NCBI GenBank assembly: GCA_031555175.1
Contig: JAVBUP010000031.1
Location: forward strand, 1-22,084
Direction of reading: 5' to 3'
DNA length: 22,084 bases
Source: JAVBUP01 sp031555175
Lineage (GTDB): Bacteria; Bacillota_I; Bacilli_A; Erysipelotrichales; Coprobacillaceae
Both the position numbers and the translations under genes were made by a program. This document shows, piece by piece, positions 1 through 6,985 of this stretch; positions within the stretch are counted from its first letter, which is position 1, and each line of letters opens with the position of its first letter. Below the pieces are notes generated by a model. The model was not told the DNA's origin and made no database searches. It was given only the letters and a program-made list of their open reading frames with translations.

Positions 1-1
1 T

Positions 2-130
2 CAAGTAGAACAACAATATTTAGATGATATATCTAATCAAATTAATTCAATGCCTAGAAAACTATTTGACTTTGAATCTGCTTATGATATAGAATTTAAT
101 AAATTAAATAATGGTGCGGTTGAGATTTGA
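2..130 (+). CDS. C-terminal fragment of an unrecognised protein (5' end outside the window)
   Basis: A reading frame is open from the window edge and ends at a TGA at 128-130, giving 42 residues rich in Asp, Asn, Gln and Phe that end in NNGAVEI. The fragment is hydrophilic, with no membrane segment or motif I recognise, so I assign no function. Support for it being a real gene end is limited: the frame is open to the edge and a strong bidirectional terminator starts 7 nt after the stop. The gene converges with pepF on the opposite strand. Confidence 0.5.
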   Translation, partial: QVEQQYLDDISNQINSMPRKLFDFESAYDIEFNKLNNGAVEI

Positions 131-136
131 ATAAAG

Positions 137-175
137 AAAACTCTAGGAGAATATCTTTTCCTAGAGTTTTTAGTT
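137..175. terminator. Bidirectional intrinsic terminator between convergent genes
   Basis: A perfect 12-bp stem (137-148 pairing with 159-170) encloses a 10-nt loop. It is followed by a T-run on the + strand and, because its left arm begins with AAAA after more A/T, by a U-rich tail on the minus strand too. It lies between the + strand gene ending at 130 and pepF, which ends at 196 on the minus strand, so it can serve both. Confidence 0.85.
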
Positions 176-195
176 TCATAAAATATACAATACTA

Positions 196-1965
196 TTATT
201 TCATTATTTCTGTAAATTGGTTTAATAAGTCGTCAAAGTATTCGAAAGCATCAATATAAACTTGATCATCTAATACATCAACTCCAGCTAATTTAAGTAA
301 ATCAATCGGGTATTTACTACCACCAGATTTTAAGAAAGTGAGGTAGTTTTCAACTTGCTTTTCATCACCCTTAAGTATTCTTGATACGATTGCTAATGAC
401 ACACACATCCCTAATGTATATTTATATACATAGTAATTGTAATAAAAATGTGGAATGTAGTAACATGAGTAGCCTACTAGATCATGCATTTTTACAACAT
501 CACCAAAATATTCTTCATTCAGTTTTCGATATAAATCAGTAATTGCTTTACTTGATAGTGATTCATTATTTTCAGTTGCGACATGTAATTTGTGTTCGAA
601 ATCTGCGAACATAGGTTGTCTAAATATTAATCCAACACATTCTTCTAATAAATTATATAATAAGTATGATTTTTCTTCTTTTGTTTTCGCTTTTCTCAAC
701 ATTAAATTACTTAAAAGAACTTCATTAACTGTAGAAGCAACTTCTGCTACGAATATTTTATAGTCAGCATATAATGGATCTTGGTTTTTATTTGCTAAAT
801 AACTATGACAACTATGGCCAAGTTCGTGGATTAATGTTGATAGTGAACTGTAATCACCAATAAAACTCATCAATATATAAGGGTTAGTTTCGTATGAACC
901 AGCAGAGTAGGCCCCAGATCGTTTTCCTACATGAGGCATATAATCAATCCATCTTTCCTCTATTGCCTTATTTATAATTGCCACGTAGTCATTTCCAAGT
1001 GGTGCAACAGCCTCATTGATTAGTTCAAAGCATTCTTCAATCGTAAACTTTTTATCATAATCTGTTACTAATGGAATACTTAAATCATAATTATAAAAGT
1101 CTTCAATCTCGAGTATATCCTTTTTTAATTGCACATACTTATGAAATAATGGACGATATTTTACATTGGCCATATGCAATATCTTATCAAATAATTCTTT
1201 TGGAGCATTGTCTTTGAATAAGCTTGCTTCAAGTGAAGAATTAAATTTTCTAGCTTTGGCATAAAAAGCATCTTTTTTATTAACTCCTGATAATGTTAAT
1301 GCAAACACATTTTCATATTTCTTATATTCACTAAAGAAGTTTTCATAAGCTTCTTTTCGGACTTCAGGATTAGCATTTTTCAAGAATTCGGATAAAGTAG
1401 CAGCATTTAAGAATTCTTCTTTTCCATTTACATGCACTGGCTTATATTCTAGGCGTAATGCATTAAATACTTTATAGCTATTATCCGCAATTTGATCAAC
1501 TTCAGATAGCATATTTTCCATTTCATCTGATAACTTATGATCTGCCTCACGAAGTGTTTGCTCTACTAAAAATTTATATTTGGTAAGTTTTTTGTCCTTC
1601 AATAATTCTAATACTCGATTCTTATTTTTTATTAATTCTAAGTCTACAAAAGTTAATGCAATATTTGCGATATCAAATAGATTTAATACTCTGGCTAATA
1701 ATGTTTGCATTTCCTGATTATTAGGTTCTACATCACAATATAGATGAGCATATTGATACATTTTTAGCAAGTTTAAATTTAAAACTGTTTGCACACCAAA
1801 GAAATATAAAAAAGTATCTTCATTCTCAGTAAGCTTGCCCTCATACTTTTTAATCTCATCAATTGCCCGTGTGGCGTGATGATAGTCGTTTTCAAATTCA
1901 TCTATAGATGAATATATTTGGCTTAAATCCCAAGTATATTTTACTTCAATATCTTTTCTTTCCAT
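196..1965 (-). CDS. pepF: Oligoendopeptidase F (M3B zinc metallopeptidase)
   Basis: PepF is a cytoplasmic zinc peptidase that cuts short oligopeptides, roughly 7-17 residues, in peptide turnover. The 589-residue protein has the usual family length, around 600. An N-terminal helical part is followed by the M3 catalytic domain, with the zinc motif HELGH at H380, E381 and H384; the third ligand is most likely E408 in the following FVAEVAST segment. The start at 1965 is preceded by a strong AAGGAG site (minus strand, about 7 nt away). The gene lies 29 nt downstream of rpsT, but an intrinsic terminator at the end of rpsT sits just upstream of its ribosome site, so it is probably expressed by read-through or from a promoter inside rpsT. 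Identification is secure; the physiological peptide substrates are not deducible. Confidence 0.95.
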   Translation of the reverse strand: MERKDIEVKYTWDLSQIYSSIDEFENDYHHATRAIDEIKKYEGKLTENEDTFLYFFGVQTVLNLNLLKMYQYAHLYCDVEPNNQEMQTLLARVLNLFDIANIALTFVDLELIKNKNRVLELLKDKKLTKYKFLVEQTLREADHKLSDEMENMLSEVDQIADNSYKVFNALRLEYKPVHVNGKEEFLNAATLSEFLKNANPEVRKEAYENFFSEYKKYENVFALTLSGVNKKDAFYAKARKFNSSLEASLFKDNAPKELFDKILHMANVKYRPLFHKYVQLKKDILEIEDFYNYDLSIPLVTDYDKKFTIEECFELINEAVAPLGNDYVAIINKAIEERWIDYMPHVGKRSGAYSAGSYETNPYILMSFIGDYSSLSTLIHELGHSCHSYLANKNQDPLYADYKIFVAEVASTVNEVLLSNLMLRKAKTKEEKSYLLYNLLEECVGLIFRQPMFADFEHKLHVATENNESLSSKAITDLYRKLNEEYFGDVVKMHDLVGYSCYYIPHFYYNYYVYKYTLGMCVSLAIVSRILKGDEKQVENYLTFLKSGGSKYPIDLLKLAGVDVLDDQVYIDAFEYFDDLLNQFTEIMK

Positions 1966-1980
1966 ATTAGTTCTCCTTAT

Positions 1981-2013
1981 AATAAAAAACTCAATTATGC
2001 ACTAATTGAGTTT
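1981..2013 (-). terminator. Intrinsic terminator overlapping the rpsT stop codon
   Basis: On the minus strand an 11-bp perfect AU-rich stem (arms 2003-2013 and 1987-1997) with a 5-nt loop GTGCA is followed by a U-rich tract. The last codons and the stop codon of rpsT lie inside the hairpin. The ribosome site of pepF starts only a few bases downstream, so the element may act as an attenuator that keeps pepF below rpsT. Confidence 0.8.
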
Positions 2014-2261
2014 ACTAATTTTGCTAATCTAGATTTTTGTCTAGCTGCATAATTTTTGTGGTGAATTCCTTTTGATACTGATTTATCTAATTTTGCATTC
2101 ACGCTATTTAAAGCAACAACAGCTTCTTCTTTGTTTCCAGTTTCAACAGCTTTAACAACAGCTTTAACCGCAGTTTTTAAAGAAGATTTGAAAGATGTAT
2201 TTTGAGCTCTTTTTGCATCGTTTGTTTTAGCACGTTTAATTTGTGATTTGATATTTGCCAT
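1995..2261 (-). CDS. rpsT: 30S ribosomal protein S20 (bS20)
   Basis: This encodes an 88-residue, very basic, helical protein of the right length for bS20, which binds 16S rRNA early in 30S assembly. The family N-terminus MANIKSQIKRAKTN and the HHKNYAARQKSRL segment near the C-terminus are diagnostic. The start is preceded by GGAGGTGA on the minus strand. A TTGCAT-17-TAATAT promoter lies upstream and a terminator overlaps the stop codon. It is transcribed divergently from the spore protease gene gpr, the same neighbour as in Bacillus, although there the two point the same way as far as I recall. Confidence 0.98.
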   Translation of the reverse strand: MANIKSQIKRAKTNDAKRAQNTSFKSSLKTAVKAVVKAVETGNKEEAVVALNSVNAKLDKSVSKGIHHKNYAARQKSRLAKLVNSISA

Positions 2262-2293
2262 GATGTTTCACCTCCGATTGCATTTACTTAACA

Positions 2294-2322
2294 ATATTAT
2301 CAAAAATTTGGGAATAATGCAA
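2294..2322 (-). promoter_or_regulatory. Candidate housekeeping promoter of rpsT
   Basis: On the minus strand, TTGCAT (2317-2322) and TAATAT (2294-2299) are separated by 17 nt. The start would fall about 25 nt upstream of the rpsT ribosome site. It is a good vegetative-sigma match in a short divergent intergenic region. Confidence 0.65.
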
Positions 2323-2348
2323 TAATTTTCTTTTTTTATTACATACTA
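2320..2348 (+). promoter_or_regulatory. Candidate sigma-G type promoter of gpr
   Basis: CATACTA at 2342-2348 matches the sigma-G -10 consensus as I know it. CAATA at 2320-2324, 17 nt upstream, matches four of five positions of the -35 GHATR. Bacillus gpr is a forespore sigma-G gene, which fits. A caution is that the implied start (about 2354-2356) falls at the ribosome site GGTGAT, leaving a very short leader. Confidence 0.45.
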
Positions 2349-2362
2349 TTAGTGGTGATAAA

Positions 2363-3274
2363 ATGAAAAAGAGTATATTTAATTTTCGAACGGACTTAGC
2401 AATTGAAACAATTGAGCAAGTAAAAGAAACAGATATTTTTAAACATATACATAAGACTTATGAAGATATTAATATCGATTATGTCAAGATTATAAAAAAA
2501 CAAAATCAATTGAATAAGGCAGTTGGAGATTATATTACAATAGATTTTAATGACAGTTCTGAAGAGCAACAAAGAATTGATATTATTGATGTGCTTGAAA
2601 CCAATTTGGGATTGTTGTTAGAGCCATTAAATTTAACTGAGACTTCAAAAGTATTGGTTGTTGGGTTAGGAAACCGTGATGTCACTGCTGATGCACTTGG
2701 TCCAATTGTGGCAAGTCAGACCATTGTTACAAGTCATATCTTTGAATTAGCACCTGAAGCATTGGAAGAAAATCAAAAAAGAGTTAGTGTAATAGCTCCT
2801 GGCGTAATGGGGCAAACTGGAATAGAAACTAGTGATGTAATTTCTGCAATAGTTAAGAAAATCAAACCAGATTGTGTAATAGTGATTGATGCATTGGCAT
2901 CAAGAAGAAGTAATCGTATTAATAAGACTATTCAATTAACAAATACTGGGATCAGTCCTGGAAGCGGCGTAGGTAATAATAGGAAAGAGCTAAACATGAA
3001 GACTCTAAAAGTACCTGTTATAGCCATTGGTGTACCAACGGTGATTGAAGTATCATCGCTAGCTTATGATACTTTCGAATTAGTTGAGAAACATCTTCTA
3101 GATGTATATGATTTTAAGTATGATAAACTAGATATTAATCGTCGAGATATTATCCAACAAGTCTTACAAGAAGCAGATCTTAATATGATAGTAACTGTAA
3201 AACACATCGATGAAGAAATAATGAATTTGGCTTCAATTATATCCCACAGTATAAATAATATATTACATTCTTAG
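2363..3274 (+). CDS. gpr: Germination (spore) protease GPR, A25 family zymogen
   Basis: GPR degrades small acid-soluble spore proteins at the start of germination; it is made in the forespore as a zymogen that cleaves itself. Visible hallmarks are the autoprocessing-like sequence RTDLAIE (residues 9-15, probable cut after D11), GNRDVTADALGP with D110, and VIDALASR with D176 followed by TGISPGSGVGN. The two Asp are 66 residues apart, the same separation as the essential D127 and D193 described for B. megaterium GPR. At 303 residues it is clearly shorter than the roughly 370-residue Bacillus enzymes, and the propeptide would be only about 11 residues. Start ATG 2363 follows GGTGAT. A terminator overlaps the stop, separating it from spoIIP. 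Confidence 0.95.
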   Translation: MKKSIFNFRTDLAIETIEQVKETDIFKHIHKTYEDINIDYVKIIKKQNQLNKAVGDYITIDFNDSSEEQQRIDIIDVLETNLGLLLEPLNLTETSKVLVVGLGNRDVTADALGPIVASQTIVTSHIFELAPEALEENQKRVSVIAPGVMGQTGIETSDVISAIVKKIKPDCVIVIDALASRRSNRINKTIQLTNTGISPGSGVGNNRKELNMKTLKVPVIAIGVPTVIEVSSLAYDTFELVEKHLLDVYDFKYDKLDINRRDIIQQVLQEADLNMIVTVKHIDEEIMNLASIISHSINNILHS

Positions 3275-3289
3275 TAATATATTTTTTTT
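3257..3289 (+). terminator. Intrinsic terminator at the end of gpr
   Basis: A 10-bp perfect stem (3257-3266 with 3274-3283) and a 7-nt loop are followed by eight T (3282-3289). The gpr stop codon (3272-3274) lies in the loop and first base of the right arm. The stem is AU-only apart from one G-C pair, so efficiency is uncertain. It implies that spoIIP has its own promoter. Confidence 0.7.
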
Positions 3290-3302
3290 ATAATCATATA
3301 AA
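3275..3302 (+). promoter_or_regulatory. Candidate spoIIP promoter region (sigma-E-like and/or vegetative -10)
   Basis: TAATATA (3275-3281) and CATATAAA (3295-3302), 13 nt apart, resemble a sigma-E promoter (KMATATT, CATACANT) with 6/7 and 6/8 matches. A perfect vegetative -10 TATAAT also sits at 3289-3294 but has no convincing -35. Both overlap the gpr terminator T-run. SpoIIP is known as a mother-cell protein under sigma-E in Bacillus, which favours the first reading; the sequence alone does not decide. Confidence 0.35.
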
Positions 3303-3319
3303 TTTATGAGGTGGTTATT

Positions 3320-4240
3320 TTGAAACGAAATAAAGATACTTCAACTATAATAATCAAATTGATTTCGATTATATTATTTTTTGTGCTACTTTCACCAAAT
3401 GGGGAAGTTTTGACCTATTTATTTAAGTTAGACTATTCAAAGATGATTAATTTAAATAGTGCATATCCACAAAATATTATAAATTCATTAGTTAATGAAA
3501 TTGATCCAAATAATGGAGAAAGTTTGTTAGTATCTAAGATGTATCTAAGCCATGAAATCGAAGAGATACCAATAGAGGATGATATAATTATTCCAGATAC
3601 TCCAGATCAAAATGATGATGAAAATAATGGACTAAATAATGATAGTAACAACATTCCATCCAATCCAACCAATGCCAAAAGGATTTACATATATAGTACT
3701 CATCAAAGTGAAGAGTATGCTAATAGCAATGTCATTGAGGGAAGTAAATACTTACGTGATAAGTTACAAGAACTTGGATATGAAGTGATTTTAGAGGAAA
3801 ATGATTTCATTAAATATTTGAATAATAATAATTTGAATTATAATCAATCTTATGTCGCTTCAAGATATTATTATCAATTAGCTTTAAAAAAGTATGGTAG
3901 TTTTGACTTTGTAATAGATTTTCATCGTGATTCTGTCAATAAAGAGATATCAACATTATCTGTCAATGGTAAGTCATATGCAAAATTGATGCATGTGCCA
4001 GGAACGTTGTCAAGTAATTATAATTATATATATAGCATGTCAGAAATTCTAACTAGTAGTTTAAATAGTGAGGTTAATGGCATTTGCCGCAATGTCTTTA
4101 TTAGAGAATCACGTTATAATCAGGACTTACAGCAAAATAGCATTTTATTAGAAGTTGGCGGTCCATATAATACTTATGATGAAATAAAAAATTCATTAGA
4201 TGTTTATGCAAAGATACTAACTAAATATTTGGGAGGTTAA
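3320..4240 (+). CDS. spoIIP: Stage II sporulation protein P, cell-wall amidase/endopeptidase
   Basis: SpoIIP acts with SpoIID and SpoIIM to thin septal peptidoglycan during engulfment. I choose TTG 3320 as the start because the upstream in-frame GTG at 3311 lies within the ribosome site GAGGTGG; this gives 306 residues. Domains: a short cytoplasmic Lys/Arg-rich N-terminus; one membrane anchor (about residues 9-35); an Asn/Asp-rich linker (about 85-120); and the amidase domain. Family motifs are YSTHQSEEY (H128), DFHRDS (H202) and LLEVGGPYNT (E278), the expected zinc ligand set. It is shorter than the about 400-residue Bacillus protein, mostly in the linker. SpoIID and SpoIIM are not in the window. 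The next gene starts 2 nt after its stop. Confidence 0.93.
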   Translation: MKRNKDTSTIIIKLISIILFFVLLSPNGEVLTYLFKLDYSKMINLNSAYPQNIINSLVNEIDPNNGESLLVSKMYLSHEIEEIPIEDDIIIPDTPDQNDDENNGLNNDSNNIPSNPTNAKRIYIYSTHQSEEYANSNVIEGSKYLRDKLQELGYEVILEENDFIKYLNNNNLNYNQSYVASRYYYQLALKKYGSFDFVIDFHRDSVNKEISTLSVNGKSYAKLMHVPGTLSSNYNYIYSMSEILTSSLNSEVNGICRNVFIRESRYNQDLQQNSILLEVGGPYNTYDEIKNSLDVYAKILTKYLGG

Positions 4241-4241
4241 A

Positions 4242-4526
4242 ATGAAAAATTTACTATTAAACTGTCTATTGGTATTATTACTCTTTATAGCTGGCTCTGC
4301 TTTAATAAATACACAACCATTAGAGCATAGTCTATCAAATACTATAACGAAGTTTGAAAATGATATAGGATCTGGAGAAACAATTAGAGATGGTTACGCT
4401 AATCTAGTTATTGAACCAGAGGAAAACATTATTTCAACGGCTGGAAGAAAGACTAGTGAGGTAATTATTTCTGGATTAAATTATTTTATCGGTTCACTTT
4501 CAGAAATTGCTAATGGAAGTAAATAG
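4242..4526 (+). CDS. Small membrane-anchored protein of unknown function in the yqxA position
   Basis: This 94-residue protein begins with a hydrophobic segment (about residues 4-22) that would act as a membrane anchor or uncleaved signal, followed by a hydrophilic outside domain. That domain contains a Gly/Glu stretch and a C-terminal amphipathic helix (AGRKTSEVIISGLNYFIG). The ribosome site GGGAGGT is inside the end of spoIIP and the ATG is one base after its stop, so the two are almost certainly co-translated. In Bacillus the small membrane protein gene yqxA occupies this position and has a similar plan (anchor, then a helix with a KT motif). I cannot show homology by eye, so this is a positional and architectural suggestion only. 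Confidence 0.75.
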   Translation: MKNLLLNCLLVLLLFIAGSALINTQPLEHSLSNTITKFENDIGSGETIRDGYANLVIEPEENIISTAGRKTSEVIISGLNYFIGSLSEIANGSK

Positions 4527-4527
4527 A

Positions 4528-4551
4528 AATACTTTTAAGGTATTCATTTTC
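4528..4551 (+). terminator. Weak candidate terminator after the spoIIP unit
   Basis: A 7-bp AU-rich stem (4528-4534 with 4538-4544, one G-U) with a 3-nt loop is followed by CATTTTC. The stem is short and the T-run is poor, so termination would be partial. Confidence 0.3.
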
Positions 4552-4552
4552 G

Positions 4553-4561
4553 TGGTAGAAT
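4553..4561 (+). promoter_or_regulatory. Candidate extended -10 promoter of fmt
   Basis: TGG followed by TAGAAT (4556-4561) gives an extended -10 with one mismatch to TATAAT. Only a weak -35 (TTTTAA, 4533-4538) is found 17 nt upstream. The predicted start is just before the ribosome site GAGGTGAT (4567-4574). Confidence 0.45.
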
Positions 4562-4581
4562 AGTTTAGAGGTGATCATTAT

Positions 4582-5535
4582 ATGAAAGACACTAGAATTG
4601 TATTTATGGGTACTGCAGAGTTTTCTGAAGCTACTTTAAAGATGTTATTAAGTGAAGGCTATAACGTGGTTGGAGTTGTAAGTCAACCAGATCGTATCGT
4701 GGGAAGAAAAAAAGAATTGCAAATGACATTAGTTAAGAAAATTGCACTAGAACATAATATTCCTGTCTACCAACCAGAGAAATTGAAGAATGATATTCAA
4801 CCAGTTTTAGATATGAACCCTGAGCTAATAGTAACTGCTGCATTTGGTCAAATGATTCCAAGAGCTATTCTTGAGTGCCCAAAGTTAGGATGTGTAAATG
4901 TACATGCATCATTATTACCAAAACTAAGAGGTGGTGCGCCAGTTCATAAATCAATTATTTATGGTTGCGATAAAACTGGAATTACGATAATGTATATGGC
5001 TGTAAAAATGGATGCTGGGGATATTATAAGACAACAAGCGGTTGAGATTAGTGATGAGATGACTGCTGGGGTTTTATTCGATGAGTTGAAAATAGTTGGT
5101 GCTAATCTTTTGAAAGAGACTTTGCCATCAATTATTGATCAAACTTGTCCAAGGATTAAACAAAATGAAGAGGATGCTAGCTTTGCCTATAACATAACCA
5201 GAGAAGAGGAAAAAGTTAATTGGCATAAAACCGCGCGTGAAGTATATAATCAAATTCGTGGATTAAATCCATGGCCAGGAGCTTATACTACATATAAAGG
5301 TAAAAGTATTAAACTATGGTCATCTACAATTCACGACTGTGAAAATGCGGTTAAACATCATGCTCACCAGCAAGCAGGAACTATTGTAAAAATATTTAAT
5401 GATGGTATTGGCGTTAAAGTAGCTGATGGCGTAATTATTGTTAATGAGATTCAAGTAGAAGGTAAGGGTAAGGTGCTAGTGTCAGACTATCTACGTGGTA
5501 ATAGTATTTTTGAAGTAGACTCACAATTTGAATAG
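4582..5535 (+). CDS. fmt: Methionyl-tRNA formyltransferase
   Basis: This enzyme transfers a formyl group from 10-formyltetrahydrofolate to Met-tRNAfMet for translation initiation. The 317-residue protein has the normal length and two-domain plan: an N-terminal formyltransferase fold (to about residue 190) and a C-terminal OB-like tRNA-binding domain. Catalytic residues are visible at the same numbers as in E. coli: N106 and H108 in VNVHASLLPKLRGGAP, and D144 in AVKMDAGDI. NWHKTAREVYNQIRGLNPWPGA marks the domain link. The start follows GAGGTGAT with 7-nt spacing. It has its own promoter and a terminator overlapping its stop. The usual partner def or priA is not adjacent. Confidence 0.97.
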   Translation: MKDTRIVFMGTAEFSEATLKMLLSEGYNVVGVVSQPDRIVGRKKELQMTLVKKIALEHNIPVYQPEKLKNDIQPVLDMNPELIVTAAFGQMIPRAILECPKLGCVNVHASLLPKLRGGAPVHKSIIYGCDKTGITIMYMAVKMDAGDIIRQQAVEISDEMTAGVLFDELKIVGANLLKETLPSIIDQTCPRIKQNEEDASFAYNITREEEKVNWHKTAREVYNQIRGLNPWPGAYTTYKGKSIKLWSSTIHDCENAVKHHAHQQAGTIVKIFNDGIGVKVADGVIIVNEIQVEGKGKVLVSDYLRGNSIFEVDSQFE

Positions 5536-5561
5536 ACAACTTTTGTTGTTTATTTTTTTTT
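5533..5561 (+). terminator. Intrinsic terminator overlapping the fmt stop codon
   Basis: An 8-bp stem (5533-5540 with 5545-5552, one G-U) with a TTTT loop is followed by nine T. The fmt stop TAG forms the foot of the left arm. Confidence 0.8.
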
Positions 5562-5568
5562 GAAACTT

Positions 5569-5577
5569 TGGTAAAAT
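5569..5577 (+). promoter_or_regulatory. Candidate extended -10 promoter of the degV-family gene
   Basis: TGG plus TAAAAT (5572-5577) forms an extended -10 shortly after the fmt terminator. No good -35 is seen at normal distance. The gene starts at 5605 behind a near-perfect AAAGGAGGT site. Confidence 0.5.
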
Positions 5578-5604
5578 GAACTTGTACATAAAGGAGGTAA
5601 GTTT

Positions 5605-6456
5605 ATGTCAAATAGAATTGCTGTAGTTACTGACTCTTCAATAGGGTTATTGCAAAAGGATGTCGAACATTTAGGTATTACTGTTATTCCTATGACAATT
5701 ATTGTTGATGGTGCGGAATACCAAGACGGTATAAATATTTCAACTGCTAATTTTGTTGAAAGACAAATTGATGGAGCTAAAATAGGTACATCATTACCAT
5801 CGCCAGGATATGTGCAAGAAGTCTTTGAAAAACTACTTGAATCACATGATGAAGTAATCTATATGCCTATGACTTCTGGAATGAGTGGTACTTATAACAG
5901 CGGTGTCTTGATTGCTGGTGAGTTTAATGGGAAAGTTACAGTTATAGATACAAAACAAATTACTTATGGCTTATACTATAATGTATTAAGAGCAAAACAT
6001 TTGATCGAACAAGGATTATCAAGCAGAGAGATTAAAGAAATATTGGAAAAAATACATGAAAGTGAAAGAATTTATGTTTGCACTGAAACCCTTGAATATT
6101 TAAAGCGTGGTGGACGTATTCCAGCTTCCGCTGCAACTATTGGGGGATTGCTAAAAATTAAGCCAATTATGATTTATACTAATGGAAATATTGAGTTATC
6201 AAGCGTGCAACGTACGATGACTAAGGCAGTAAAAACAATGGTTGATAACATAATTGATTCAATTCCAGAAGATGATAGATTGAATTATGTTTACTACACA
6301 TCTAGTTTCCAATATGATGAGTATCCTGATTTAGCACTATCACTTATTAAAGAAAGGTATCCAGATGCTGAAACGGTTAAATTTCCAATTACTTCATTAG
6401 TAATAAATCATACTGGACAACAAGCAATGGCTTTAGGAGTTGCAAAAAAATTCTAA
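5605..6456 (+). CDS. DegV family fatty-acid-binding protein
   Basis: DegV proteins bind a single fatty acid; FakB, a member, hands it to the kinase FakA to incorporate exogenous fatty acids into phospholipids. The 283-residue length is typical. Family marks are VVTDSSIGL (residues 7-15), GTSLPSPG (61-68, lipid-binding TS), TSGMSGTYNSG, and LEYLKRGGRIP. Near the C-terminus the usual HTGPGALG carboxylate-binding loop reads HTGQQAMALG, a deviation that leaves His-Thr-Gly intact. Start ATG 5605 is preceded by AAAGGAGGT. It is monocistronic between two terminators. Whether it works as a FakB depends on a FakA encoded elsewhere; I assign family only. Confidence 0.92.
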   Translation: MSNRIAVVTDSSIGLLQKDVEHLGITVIPMTIIVDGAEYQDGINISTANFVERQIDGAKIGTSLPSPGYVQEVFEKLLESHDEVIYMPMTSGMSGTYNSGVLIAGEFNGKVTVIDTKQITYGLYYNVLRAKHLIEQGLSSREIKEILEKIHESERIYVCTETLEYLKRGGRIPASAATIGGLLKIKPIMIYTNGNIELSSVQRTMTKAVKTMVDNIIDSIPEDDRLNYVYYTSSFQYDEYPDLALSLIKERYPDAETVKFPITSLVINHTGQQAMALGVAKKF

Positions 6457-6482
6457 GAATAGAGTAATCTATTCTTTTTTTT
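6455..6482 (+). terminator. Intrinsic terminator overlapping the degV stop codon
   Basis: A 9-bp perfect stem (6455-6463 with 6468-6476) with a GTAA loop is followed by at least six T. The last two bases of the stop codon start the left arm. Confidence 0.85.
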
Positions 6483-6517
6483 ATGTTGAAAAGTCTATAT
6501 TGAATTAGGTGACTAAA

Positions 6518-6985
6518 ATGAAAAAATATATCGCTTTATTTATTGTGCTAGTTTTATCCTGTCTATTTAATAAAAACAATTCAGCAAATAAAATAAACAA
6601 GATTGATAATGATACTAATCTTTATGTCATTGTTCAAGGAGCAATAGAAAAAGAAAAAAAAATATCATTTACGCTAAATGAAACGATTAGGGATTTAGTG
6701 AGTAAAATATCATTATCTAATGATGTATATTTGGAATGCATTAATCTTGATGTAAAGCTCTATCATGAGCAAGTTGTATATTTTCCAATATTTAGCAGCA
6801 AAGTCAATTTAAATACAGCTGGTTTTGATGAATTGAAATTAATTAAAGGTGTGGGAAATACTATTGCAGAAAGAATTATTACATATCGAACTTATTCACC
6901 ATTTATGACTATTGAAGATATAATGAAGGTAGCTGGAATTGGGGAAAAGACATATTTGAAATTGCGAGATCAAGTATGCATTTAA
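6518..6985 (+). CDS. comEA: Competence DNA receptor ComEA
   Basis: ComEA is the membrane-anchored, outward-facing protein that binds double-stranded DNA and feeds it to the ComEC channel. I place the start at ATG 6518 since AGGTGA (6507-6512) is its ribosome site; an in-frame GTG at 6509 lies inside that site. The 155-residue protein has an N-terminal anchor (residues 2-17), a central beta-rich SLBB-like region with VIVQGAI, and a C-terminal helix-hairpin-helix DNA-binding domain: VNLNTAGFDELKLIKGVG, then AGIGEKTYLKL. A Cys right after the hydrophobic stretch raises the possibility of a lipoprotein, but the lipobox is atypical. The gene overlaps comEC by 10 nt; comEB, found between them in Bacillus, is absent. 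Confidence 0.92.
   Translation: MKKYIALFIVLVLSCLFNKNNSANKINKIDNDTNLYVIVQGAIEKEKKISFTLNETIRDLVSKISLSNDVYLECINLDVKLYHEQVVYFPIFSSKVNLNTAGFDELKLIKGVGNTIAERIITYRTYSPFMTIEDIMKVAGIGEKTYLKLRDQVCI

Noticed and set aside
3311..3319. GTG 3311 as start of spoIIP (likewise GTG 6509 for comEA, GTG 9039 for holA, GTG 19977 for the ABC gene)
   Set aside because: In each case the GTG is part of the Shine-Dalgarno sequence (AGGTGA, GAGGTGG or GTGGAGG) of a start codon 9-12 nt downstream.
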